Assembly (NCBI GenBank): GCA_049644325.1
Contig: JBARRR010000117.1
Location: 1 to 21,138, forward strand
DNA: 21,138 bases
Source: DASZHA01 sp049644325
GTDB taxonomy: Bacteria > Chloroflexota > Dormibacteria > DASZGP01
Reading direction: 5' to 3'
The notes beneath the pieces are model-generated. The model was not told where the DNA came from. It saw nothing but the letters and a program-made list of their open reading frames with translations, and did not search any database. The stretch's first letter is position 1. Each line of letters opens with the position of its first letter. Positions 1 through 6,026 of the stretch are shown here, piece by piece. Position numbers and translations under genes: made by a program.

Positions 1-987
1 GCGCGCCCCACGCCCCCGGCGAGGCCAGCGGGTGGCGCCGCCGCCGCAGCCGGCGGAGCTGCGGGGGCTGCTGCGGCTAAGGCACCAGAGGCCAAGCCTG
101 AAGCTTCGGCCGTGGCCGAGGAGGCGAAGCCTGCCGAGGCGCCAAAGCCGGCGCCAGCCGCCGAGGCACAACCTGCCGAGGAGGCCAAACCAGCGAAGGA
201 GCCCAAGCCACCAGATGAGCCGACGCCCGAAGCTGCGGCAGTGGCCGAGGAGCCCAAGCCGGCTGAGGAGCCCGAGCCGGAGGCTACGGCCGCGGCCGAA
301 GAGCCAAAGCCCGCGGAGGATGCCAAGCCCGCGGAGGATGACAAGCCCGCGGAGGAGGCCAAGCCCGCAGAGGAGGCCAAGCCTGAAGCTACGGCCGCGG
401 CCGAGGAGCCAAAGCCGGCCGGGGAGCCGAAGCCGGAGGCGCCCGCCGCGGCGGAAGAGCCAAAGCCGGCGGAGGATGCCCAGCTCGCAGAGGAGGCCAA
501 GCCTGAAGCTACGGCCGCGGCCGAGGAGCCAAAGCCGGCTGAGGAGCCCCAGCCGGAGGCGCCCGCCCCGACCGAGGAGCCAAAGCCCGCGGAGGAGCCA
601 AAGCTGGCCGAGGATGCGAAGGCGACGGAGGCTGCCGAGCACGCCCAGGCCGAGAAGCAGACCGAGGTGGCAACCCCGCTCGAGGAGCCGCCCCCCCAGG
701 CCACGCCGCCCGAGGAATCGACGCCTCCCCCGGAGGAGTCCAAGGCCCCGGAGGCCGCCCCGGCAGAGGCGAGCCAGCCCCTTTCTTCTGCTGAGGCAGA
801 ACCTGCTGCTGAAGATAAGCCCGCCGAGGAACCGAAACCCGCCGAGGACGCGAAGGCTACCGAGGAGGCCAAGCCTGGCGACGAGCCCCAGCCGGAAGAG
901 ACCGACGAGCCGGTGGACAACACCGAGAAGCCTTCGGAAACGGGCGATGCCCTTCCGGATCGGCCGCCTGGCGGCTCCAACCCCTAG
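1..987 (+). CDS. C-terminal part of a Lys/Pro/Ala/Glu-rich repeat protein (5' end outside window)
   Basis: Frame 1 is open from the first base to a TAG at 985-987, so the true start lies upstream and at least 328 residues are present. The chain is almost entirely Ala, Glu, Pro and Lys, built of variants of a K-P-A-E-E-x unit, with short spacers rich in Ala, such as EATAAAEEP. There is no Cys and no hydrophobic membrane stretch in the visible part; the end is more ordinary and acidic. Within the gene a roughly 120-base block is tandemly duplicated (see the repeat entry). Such sequence is expected to be disordered and extended, like the linker or tail of a cell-wall, nucleoid or RNA-binding protein, but the defining domain would be upstream and is not seen. 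A second open frame (32-1009) overlaps it and is Arg/Pro/Ser-rich; the frame chosen here gives the coherent peptide repeat. Function unknown. An 18-base gap to the methyltransferase suggests co-transcription. Confidence 0.75.
   Translation, partial: ARPTPPARPAGGAAAAAGGAAGAAAAKAPEAKPEASAVAEEAKPAEAPKPAPAAEAQPAEEAKPAKEPKPPDEPTPEAAAVAEEPKPAEEPEPEATAAAEEPKPAEDAKPAEDDKPAEEAKPAEEAKPEATAAAEEPKPAGEPKPEAPAAAEEPKPAEDAQLAEEAKPEATAAAEEPKPAEEPQPEAPAPTEEPKPAEEPKLAEDAKATEAAEHAQAEKQTEVATPLEEPPPQATPPEESTPPPEESKAPEAAPAEASQPLSSAEAEPAAEDKPAEEPKPAEDAKATEEAKPGDEPQPEETDEPVDNTEKPSETGDALPDRPPGGSNP
366..605 (+). repeat. 120-base tandem duplication inside the repeat gene
   Basis: Bases 366-485 and 486-605 align end to end as two copies of a 120-base (40-codon) unit. 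The first 54 bases of each (366-419 and 486-539) are identical by eye; the rest carries about a dozen substitutions and no indel, so the frame is preserved. A related, more diverged copy of the same motif starts near 280. This looks like expansion by unequal recombination or slippage. Confidence 0.8.
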
Positions 988-1005
988 CCCGGCACACCCC
1001 GCGGC

Positions 1006-1647
1006 GTGAGCGAGAAGCGAACCAAGGTCACGCCAGAGCTGGAAGCCTTCATGGCGCCCTATTGGGCGACGGTGGATCCCCGGATCACCGCCATCCAGGA
1101 CGACATCCACGCGCGCCAGAAGTACCCGATGCAGATCAGCCTGGAGCAGGTCGCCTTCCATGGCTGGCTGTGTCGCCTGATCGGGGCCCGCCGGGTGCTC
1201 GAGGTGGGCACCTACCTCGGCCTGTCGGCCACCGCCTTTGCCCTGTCGCTGCCCGACGACGGCCATGTCGACACCGTCGAGATCGACAACGACCACGCCG
1301 ACATCGCCGAGGAGTGGTTCCGGCGCCACAGCATCGAGAGCCGGATCACGGTTCACAGGGGCTCAGCCCTCGACGTGGTGCCGGGACTGCCTGGTCCCTA
1401 CGACCTCTGCTTCCTGGACGGCCACAAGCCCGACAACAAAGCGCTCGTCGATATGTGCATCCAGCGCACCCGGCCGGGCGGCCTGATCCTCGTTGATAAC
1501 GTTTTCAACGACGGCAACGTGGCGGCAGGTTCTGATGCCGGCGCCGCCGGCGCGCGTGATGCGCTCGAACTCGGAAGGGCCTCGAAGGAGCTCGACTCGG
1601 TGGTCGTCCCGGTCGCCGACGGCCTCCTCATCTCGCGGCGTCTGTAG
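1006..1647 (+). CDS. SAM-dependent O-methyltransferase (Methyltransf_3 / caffeoyl-CoA OMT-like family)
   Basis: The 213-residue product has the usual length and architecture of the class I, metal-dependent O-methyltransferases that methylate catechol-type or similar hydroxyls. SAM-binding motif I is VLEVGTYLG (64-72), followed by the acidic ribose-binding VEID loop (91-94). Metal ligands of the family appear at D138 (in LDGHK) and D164-N165 (LVDN). The second Asp of the common D-A-D-K motif is His here, while the Lys is kept. The C-terminus VADGLLISRR matches the family's DGL(x)I(A/S)R ending. No signal peptide, so cytoplasmic. The GTG at 1006 gives the full N-terminal helix region; no clear Shine-Dalgarno is seen, so translation may depend on the upstream gene ending 18 bases earlier. 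The acceptor substrate cannot be told. Confidence 0.88.
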   Translation: MSEKRTKVTPELEAFMAPYWATVDPRITAIQDDIHARQKYPMQISLEQVAFHGWLCRLIGARRVLEVGTYLGLSATAFALSLPDDGHVDTVEIDNDHADIAEEWFRRHSIESRITVHRGSALDVVPGLPGPYDLCFLDGHKPDNKALVDMCIQRTRPGGLILVDNVFNDGNVAAGSDAGAAGARDALELGRASKELDSVVVPVADGLLISRRL

Positions 1648-1818
1648 TCAAGACCCGCGCAAATAGAGGGGTCCCGGCCACAAATCCGCCTACTCCAAGC
1701 CTTGTGCGCTGGTCACTAAGGCCGCCTTCGCTAATTCTTAAGCCGGTTCCGTACTGCGCATAACCCGCTGTCGGCAAAACTGTTACCGCTGACACCCGCA
1801 AGTGCTACCGCGCTTCCC

Positions 1819-1826
1819 GAAGGAGA
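1819..1826 (+). promoter_or_regulatory. Strong Shine-Dalgarno for the 71-aa gene
   Basis: GAAGGAGA lies 6 bases before the ATG at 1833. It is one of the few near-consensus ribosome binding sites in the window, and it supports reality and start of the small gene. The rest of the 185-base gap (1648-1832) contains a relatively AT-richer stretch near 1730-1765, where a promoter might lie, but I see no convincing -35/-10 pair. Confidence 0.7.
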
Positions 1827-1832
1827 CCCGCC

Positions 1833-2048
1833 ATGATCAATGCAAAGGACGGAATGGACACCAGGAGCCAGCCCAGCTTCATCCCCAAGGTCCTCAATGG
1901 GGGCCTGACCCTCGACCTAGAGCGCCTCTCGCAGACCATGGCGATGCTCGAGGACTACGTCGACGCCATGTTGTCGTTGGACGACCCGCTTCCCGGCAGC
2001 GCCCAGATCGAGGAGGCTGACCTCAAGCTGCGAGTGGCCTCGCTGTAG
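1833..2048 (+). CDS. Hypothetical 71-aa protein
   Basis: Short gene with a strong ribosome binding site and an ATG start, ending TAG at 2046-2048. The product is soluble and mildly acidic. The segment from about residue 28 to 50 (LERLSQTMAMLEDYVDAMLS) looks like one amphipathic helix, with a further short helix at the end. No Cys, no signal peptide and no known motif. It stands alone between the methyltransferase and the DUF2330 gene, with over 100 bases on each side, so it may be its own unit. I do not recognise the family. Confidence 0.6.
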   Translation: MINAKDGMDTRSQPSFIPKVLNGGLTLDLERLSQTMAMLEDYVDAMLSLDDPLPGSAQIEEADLKLRVASL

Positions 2049-2121
2049 TTCCGCGGCCCGGGCCGCCCGCCCGGTCCGGGTCGACGGAACTTTTCGCCAC
2101 CGTCTCCGTCTGAACCTTGAA

Positions 2122-2143
2122 CGCCCCATTCGGGGCGAGGAGG
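2122..2143 (+). promoter_or_regulatory. Hairpin abutting the Shine-Dalgarno of the DUF2330 gene
   Basis: CGCCCC and GGGGCG (2122-2127 and 2132-2137) form a 6-bp GC stem with loop ATTC. The last stem base is the first G of the GAGGAGG ribosome binding site (2137-2143), 6 bases before ATG 2150. The site fixes the start at 2150 rather than the in-frame TTG at 2117, and the hairpin could modulate ribosome access. Regulation is inference. Confidence 0.5.
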
Positions 2144-2149
2144 TTCCAG

Positions 2150-3295
2150 ATGTTGAAGAGACTGGCGATCGCAGCCCTGACGGCCGGCGCCGCATTGACC
2201 TCGGCCATCCCCGCGGCCGCCTGCGGCGGCCTGGTGGCCCCCAACGGCGCCATCCGGCTGCAGCGAGCCAGCACCCTGGTGGCCTGGCACGACGGCGTCG
2301 AGCACTACATGACCAGCTTTGCCTATGCCGGTACCAGCTTCGACAGCTTCGGCTGGATCGTGCCCCTGCCCGCCGTTCCCGACAAGGTCGAGGAAGGCGG
2401 TGGCTGGACCCTCCAGCGGCTCAACCGCGAGACCCACCCGCAGCCGCGGGCGCTGCTCCAGGCCGACGGCCTGGCTGCGGGCAGCGCCGCGCCGACCGCG
2501 GAGGTCCTGCAGCAGGTGCAGGTGCGCGCTCTCGACATCACCGTGCTCAAGGGCAGCGGCGACTCCATCGTCGAGTGGTGCAAGCAGAACGGCTTCCTCC
2601 TCGACAAGGAGACCAAGGCCCACCTCCAGGTCTACGCCAACGGCAGCCCCATCTTCATGGCGGCCAAGTACAACGTCGACCGGGCGCAGGCCACCGGCCA
2701 GCGCACTGGCGATGGCGCCCCCGTGCTGATCACGATGCACACCGACCGGCCGTGGGTCCCGCTCGAGGTTCTGGCCAACGGCACCGACACCGTCAACGCC
2801 GACCTCTACCTGCTGACCGACAACCCGATCTACACCTCCGACCTGGCAGCGGCGGTGCAGGAGTCGCCCGCGGGCGGCTTCGTCCCTGGGGCGCCAGGGC
2901 TGGCGGTCCAGTACCAGAAGCCAGTCAGCGACAACCTCTTCCGTGACCTGTCCAGCGACAAGAACATGGGCTGGGTGCCGCGTGGCGCCGTCCTCACCTA
3001 CATGACGCTGACCACGCCCGCGTCGACGGTCAGCTACGACATGGGCATCTCCGACGGCGGCGTCGTTCACCTCGCCTCGTACGGCACCAAGCCGATGGAC
3101 GTCGGCCTGGGGGTCCACGCCGTCAAGCCGCCGAGCGGCGGGGACAACCAGCAGGACGTGGCTCCCGGCATCCGCACCCTGCTGTTCAAGCTGGCGGTGG
3201 TCGGACTGGCGGGTGGGCTGGTGATCCTGGTCCTGGCCGGCGCCCGGCGCCGGCGTCGCCAACGTGCCGCCTCGGAGATCATCCGCCCCGATTGA
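2150..3295 (+). CDS. DUF2330 family exported, C-terminally anchored protein
   Basis: The 381-residue product begins with a signal peptide (Lys-Arg, then a hydrophobic core, residues 1-24) ending AAA before Cys25. The mature protein opens with CGGLVAPNGAIRLQRAS, and FGWIVPLPAVPDKVEEG follows at about 67-83. Both resemble the start of DUF2330 proteins, where a Cys-containing segment, a 'valuables of state' strand and a VP(V/L)P motif recur. A single membrane helix lies at about 343-364, followed by an Arg-rich stop-transfer (ARRRRRQR), so the bulk should be outside the membrane with a short cytoplasmic tail. Length is normal for the family. Function of DUF2330 is not established. The gene is last in its direction and ends ahead of a strong terminator hairpin. 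Confidence 0.82.
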   Translation: MLKRLAIAALTAGAALTSAIPAAACGGLVAPNGAIRLQRASTLVAWHDGVEHYMTSFAYAGTSFDSFGWIVPLPAVPDKVEEGGGWTLQRLNRETHPQPRALLQADGLAAGSAAPTAEVLQQVQVRALDITVLKGSGDSIVEWCKQNGFLLDKETKAHLQVYANGSPIFMAAKYNVDRAQATGQRTGDGAPVLITMHTDRPWVPLEVLANGTDTVNADLYLLTDNPIYTSDLAAAVQESPAGGFVPGAPGLAVQYQKPVSDNLFRDLSSDKNMGWVPRGAVLTYMTLTTPASTVSYDMGISDGGVVHLASYGTKPMDVGLGVHAVKPPSGGDNQQDVAPGIRTLLFKLAVVGLAGGLVILVLAGARRRRRQRAASEIIRPD

Positions 3296-3338
3296 GGCCG
3301 GGGTCGGCGGCAGCCCGGAGTCCCGTCGGGCAAAGAAA

Positions 3339-3366
3339 GAGGGCCGGAGCAATCGCTCCGGCCCTC
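3339..3366 (-). terminator. Rho-independent terminator between convergent genes
   Basis: GAGGGCCGGAGC (3339-3350) and its exact reverse complement (3355-3366) form a perfect 12-bp stem with a 4-base loop AATC. Read on the minus strand it is followed by TCTTTCTTTG, a T-rich tract, so it best serves the transglycosylase-like gene ending at 3380. The hairpin may also block readthrough from the DUF2330 gene ending at 3295, although on that side no T tract follows. Confidence 0.85.
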
Positions 3367-3379
3367 AGCGCTTAGTGGA

Positions 3380-4270
3380 CTACTTGCAGCCCCACTGGCG
3401 GGACAGGCCCTGGGCAAACATGTGGGCTGCGACGTCGGCCTGGTCGGCCGCGTCCCAGATGTTCGTGCCGCCGTGGGCCTTGAAGGTCGAGGGCGCGAAC
3501 TGGAACAGCCCGTAGTAGCCGGCCGGGTTGTACGAGTTGGGGTTGAGGTGCGACTCGCACATCGCCACCCGGAGCAGCTGGTTGGGGTCTGCGCCCCACT
3601 TGGCGGCGGCGGCGCGAATGATGTCGGCCACGGCCTGCTGCGACGGGGCGATGCTCACCGGACGGCTGACGGGAGCCGCGGCCGGTGCCGGCTTGGCGGT
3701 CGGTGCAGGTGGCGGCGGCGCCGGCGGGGGGGTGGGATCAGCCGGGATCGCGGTCGACAGCTGCTTGTCGTCGACCGGGTTTGGGTTGATCGTGATGCGC
3801 GCCTGCTGCGGCGCGGACTGGTGCGCGGACGCCATCGTCACCGAGATCGGCACCAGGGCGGCCAGCAGGACCAGGCTGTGCGTCAGGCGCCGGTAGGCGG
3901 GCCTGGACGCCTTCTGTAGATCGATGGCGCTCCACTTCGACCCCTCGGGGTCGACCGCGGACACCACGTAGCCATCCTTGATGGCAACCTTTATGGAACC
4001 TAAGGACTGGATGATTGCTCCTTCGACCGGGATCAGGGTGCCGCTTCTTCCAGGCGAAATAGACGTGGGCTTTGAAGTGGTATTGCTCTGGAGCCGGTAC
4101 CCGGCCTGGGAGGTTACGCCCGCTGGGCGATCCTCGTGACGCAGTGCGTTATCTCTTGCGTCATTTGAGACCTTACCTGACTGAGGTGTCAGTTTCAACC
4201 CCCAGGCCAGGTCTTGGCGGACCTCGTCGAGTTCAGCCTGAAGCTGATGTAACAGCTCTTCGACGGTCAT
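3380..4270 (-). CDS. Membrane-anchored lytic transglycosylase/lysozyme-like protein
   Basis: The product from the chosen ATG (4270) has 296 residues. The order is: a charged helical N-terminus (1-27), a polar region, a small compact segment (about 78-120), one membrane helix (about 129-149), a long Pro/Ala-rich linker (about 175-205), and a C-terminal domain (about 211-296). The last resembles Rpf/SLT-type muramidases: AKWGADPNQLLRVAMCESHL with candidate catalytic Glu239, then GLFQFAPSTF, and a final QWGCK. Cys238 and Cys295 could form a disulfide. The expected role is cleavage of peptidoglycan outside the membrane. The ~130-residue cytoplasmic part before the anchor is unusual, as such enzymes normally begin with a signal peptide; it is not recognised. 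A longer in-frame start at 4342 would overlap the rhodanese gene by 62 bases; ATG 4270, 10 bases after that gene's stop, is preferred. Confidence 0.8.
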   Translation of the reverse strand: MTVEELLHQLQAELDEVRQDLAWGLKLTPQSGKVSNDARDNALRHEDRPAGVTSQAGYRLQSNTTSKPTSISPGRSGTLIPVEGAIIQSLGSIKVAIKDGYVVSAVDPEGSKWSAIDLQKASRPAYRRLTHSLVLLAALVPISVTMASAHQSAPQQARITINPNPVDDKQLSTAIPADPTPPPAPPPPAPTAKPAPAAAPVSRPVSIAPSQQAVADIIRAAAAKWGADPNQLLRVAMCESHLNPNSYNPAGYYGLFQFAPSTFKAHGGTNIWDAADQADVAAHMFAQGLSRQWGCK

Positions 4271-4280
4271 CGGTCGGCGA

Positions 4281-5102
4281 TCATCCAGCCAGCTCCACGG
4301 GCAGCTCTTGGCGTTGAGCCCACTCCTCCCAGGAGGCGGCATAAAGCTTCGAGGGGCGGCCCAGGAGCACGTGCAGGGCGAACCAGGTCAACGACGCCCG
4401 GATCCCGCCCTGGCAATACGTGATGGCCTGGTGGCCCTCGGAGATGAATGGTCGCAACACCTCCTCCAGCTCCTGGTTGGAGCGGAAGGTTCCATCGGGG
4501 TTGAGGCAGTCCTGCCAGGGCACGTGCTGCGCCTTGGGCAGATGGCCGCCGCGGCCCGACAGGGCGAATTCGCCCTGGTACTCCTCAGCGGTGCGGACGT
4601 CACAGATCACAACCCGGTCCTCTTCGATCCCCTGCAGGATCTCAGTCGGGGTGGCGCGAATCGACTCGTCGGTGGTGGTGGGAACCGGGTAGTCGCCCGG
4701 CTCCGGGTTGGCGAACTCGGCGGCGGTAGGACTGTCCGAGCCGACGTACGCGAAGAGACCACCGTCGAGGACGCTGACCGGTCCGCCATGACCGTAGTAG
4801 CGCAGCAGCCAGTAGGCGCGGGTGGCCCGGCGGTTGCCTGCGTCGTCGGCAAGGACAATCTCACTGTCGGGGGTGGCGCCGGCCCGGGACAGGGTGGCGG
4901 CGAACTCGCCGGGGGAGGGCAGGTCGTAGTCCAGGCCGCGATCGGGCCGGTGCTGGGCGAAGCCATCGTGGAGGTCGAACCAGACCGACCTGGGCACCTT
5001 GGGCAGGGGCGCGCGTTCGCGCAAGTCGACGCACACCAGGTCTTTGCCTATCTCTGCGACTCGCGACGCAAGCTTGTCCGCTGTTATGAGTCCCGTTCTC
5101 AA
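4281..5102 (-). CDS. Two-domain rhodanese (thiosulfate/3-mercaptopyruvate sulfurtransferase-like)
   Basis: Tandem rhodanese domains. The N-terminal one (about 5-130) has the structural ADDAGN...RAYWLLRYYGH...VLDGG pattern but no active-site Cys. The C-terminal one (about 148-270) has DVRTAEEYQGE and the active loop CQGGIRAS with Cys230. Cytoplasmic transfer of sulfane sulfur to a thiophilic acceptor is the family reaction; a CxGGxR loop does not settle thiosulfate versus mercaptopyruvate. Start choice: the frame extends to a GTG at 5153, but a TATATT box (5143-5148 on this strand) lies inside that extension. A GGATGGAG ribosome binding site stands 5 bases before TTG 5102, so the 273-residue form is preferred. 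It is upstream of, and 10 bases from, the transglycosylase-like gene, so the two probably share a transcript. Confidence 0.85.
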   Translation of the reverse strand: MRTGLITADKLASRVAEIGKDLVCVDLRERAPLPKVPRSVWFDLHDGFAQHRPDRGLDYDLPSPGEFAATLSRAGATPDSEIVLADDAGNRRATRAYWLLRYYGHGGPVSVLDGGLFAYVGSDSPTAAEFANPEPGDYPVPTTTDESIRATPTEILQGIEEDRVVICDVRTAEEYQGEFALSGRGGHLPKAQHVPWQDCLNPDGTFRSNQELEEVLRPFISEGHQAITYCQGGIRASLTWFALHVLLGRPSKLYAASWEEWAQRQELPVELAG

Positions 5103-5142
5103 ACGCGCTCCATCCCGTCGTTGCGCGGATATGCCCGCTGCC

Positions 5143-5148
5143 AATATA
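5143..5148 (-). promoter_or_regulatory. Probable -10 box for the rhodanese gene
   Basis: Minus-strand TATATT, close to consensus TATAAT, in an otherwise GC-rich divergent gap. Transcription would begin near 5136, leaving a leader of about 30 bases that contains the GGATGGAG site before TTG 5102. No good -35 is visible at the standard spacing. Confidence 0.5.
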
Positions 5149-5181
5149 ACCACCCGCGTCTAAGATCGTCCGCTGCTTTGC

Positions 5182-5187
5182 TAACCT
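5182..5187 (+). promoter_or_regulatory. Possible -10 box for the tail-anchored protein gene
   Basis: TAACCT lies 10 bases before ATG 5198, and no Shine-Dalgarno is present in the short gap. It matches TANNNT and would give a leader of only a few bases. Weaker than the three other cases because of the longer spacing. Confidence 0.35.
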
Positions 5188-5197
5188 AGTCCCGCCC

Positions 5198-5536
5198 ATG
5201 GCCAACAAGAAGCGACGCAACAAGAAGATGCGGCGGCAACAGGTGGCCGCCGCGGCCAGCCGCCAGGCACAGGTCGCCGGCGCCGCCGAGGGCACCGTCA
5301 GCGAGCCCTCCGGGGCGCCCAAGAGCCCTGCTGCCGCCGTCGCCACGGCGCCCGCCAAGACGCCCGCCTACGCCGCCGGGGTGACCGGGCCGCGCGCCAG
5401 GTCGCAGTCGCCTCAGACCACGACCATCGACATCGACTCCAGGGTTCCCTACTTCGCCTCCGACCTGCGGCGCATTGCGCTCACCGCCGGCATCCTGGTC
5501 GCCGGGATAGTGGCGGCTTCCTTCTTCATCCACTGA
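5198..5536 (+). CDS. Small tail-anchored membrane protein (hypothetical, 112 aa)
   Basis: The product starts with a very basic stretch (ANKKRRNKKMRRQQ), followed by an Ala/Pro/Ser-rich low-complexity region to about residue 70. A conserved-looking juxtamembrane segment (about 75-92, IDIDSRVPYFASDLRR) precedes one hydrophobic helix at 93-111 that ends one residue before the stop. No N-terminal signal is present, so topology should be tail-anchored: N-terminal part in the cytoplasm, C-terminus in or across the membrane. Such proteins cannot use co-translational insertion and are the class handled by Get3-type ATPases in other organisms; an ArsA/Get3-like gene lies 1.7 kb downstream on the same strand. 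The basic N-terminus could bind nucleic acid or lipid headgroups. Seven bases separate it from the DUF4446 gene, implying one transcript. Family not recognised. Confidence 0.72.
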   Translation: MANKKRRNKKMRRQQVAAAASRQAQVAGAAEGTVSEPSGAPKSPAAAVATAPAKTPAYAAGVTGPRARSQSPQTTTIDIDSRVPYFASDLRRIALTAGILVAGIVAASFFIH

Positions 5537-5543
5537 GCCAGCC

Positions 5544-6026
5544 GTGATGCCAGACGGCTGGCTGAGCATCGTCTTCATCGTGATGCTGCTGGCGCTGGTT
5601 GTCTGGCAGGCCACCACCAACAGGCGCATGAACCGAATGCTCCGCCACTATCGGATGCTCTCCAACGGCGGGGATGGCCGGCCGCTGGACGAGCTGCTGC
5701 AGCAGGTCCTGGAGCGCGCCGAACGCGAGTCGCGCAGCCTGGAGAAGCTGGAGCTGGAGCTCACGAACCTGGCTGAAGCGGCCAAGGGCCACATCCAGAA
5801 TGTTGGCGTGGTCCGCTACAACGCCTTCCATGACACCGGAGGCGACCAGAGCTTCGCCATCGCCATGCTCGACAGCCAGGGGTCAGGGGCGCTCTTCAAC
5901 GGGGTCTTCCATCGCACCGACTGCCGGGTGTACGCCAAGCCGGTCCACGACTGGGGCTCGGCATATTCCCTCTCGGATGAGGAAGAGGAGGCGATCCGCA
6001 AGGCTCGCGCCGGCGATGTCCAATAG
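5544..6026 (+). CDS. DUF4446 family membrane protein
   Basis: The 160-residue product has an N-terminal membrane helix (about 5-22), a coiled-coil-like helix (about 47-82), and a core from about 86. The core reads VGVVRYNAF, GGDQSFAIAMLD, then RVYAKPV and YSLSDEEEEAIRKA. This layout and these motifs match DUF4446, a family of unknown function often found near ParA/ParB-type genes in Firmicutes (established as co-occurrence, from memory). Here a ParA-like ATPase gene follows with an 11-base overlap, so the association holds. Start may be GTG 5544 or ATG 5547; both leave the protein unchanged but for one residue. The coiled coil suggests oligomerisation at the inner face of the membrane. Confidence 0.82.
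   Translation: MMPDGWLSIVFIVMLLALVVWQATTNRRMNRMLRHYRMLSNGGDGRPLDELLQQVLERAERESRSLEKLELELTNLAEAAKGHIQNVGVVRYNAFHDTGGDQSFAIAMLDSQGSGALFNGVFHRTDCRVYAKPVHDWGSAYSLSDEEEEAIRKARAGDVQ

Noticed and set aside
366..605. Repeat block as a CRISPR array
   Set aside because: The repeats are in-frame coding units without unique spacers of constant length, and no cas genes are present.
32..1009. Second long open frame (325 codons) over the repeat gene
   Set aside because: Its product is Arg/Pro/Ser-rich without a regular peptide unit and arises from shifting the GC-rich repeat; the other frame gives the coherent KPAEE pattern and runs in from the window edge.
1955..3352. 465-codon minus-strand open frame
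   Set aside because: It lies antisense to the 71-aa and DUF2330 genes, which have ribosome binding sites and recognisable features; it is a GC-rich antisense shadow.
4308..5189. 293-codon plus-strand open frame
   Set aside because: Antisense to the rhodanese with intact active-site loop; no domain recognised.
5534..5600. Possible selenocysteine readthrough at the UGA ending the 112-aa gene
   Set aside because: Prompted by selAB, but the downstream frame gives no conserved-looking sequence and overlaps the DUF4446 gene; the helix ends naturally at the stop.
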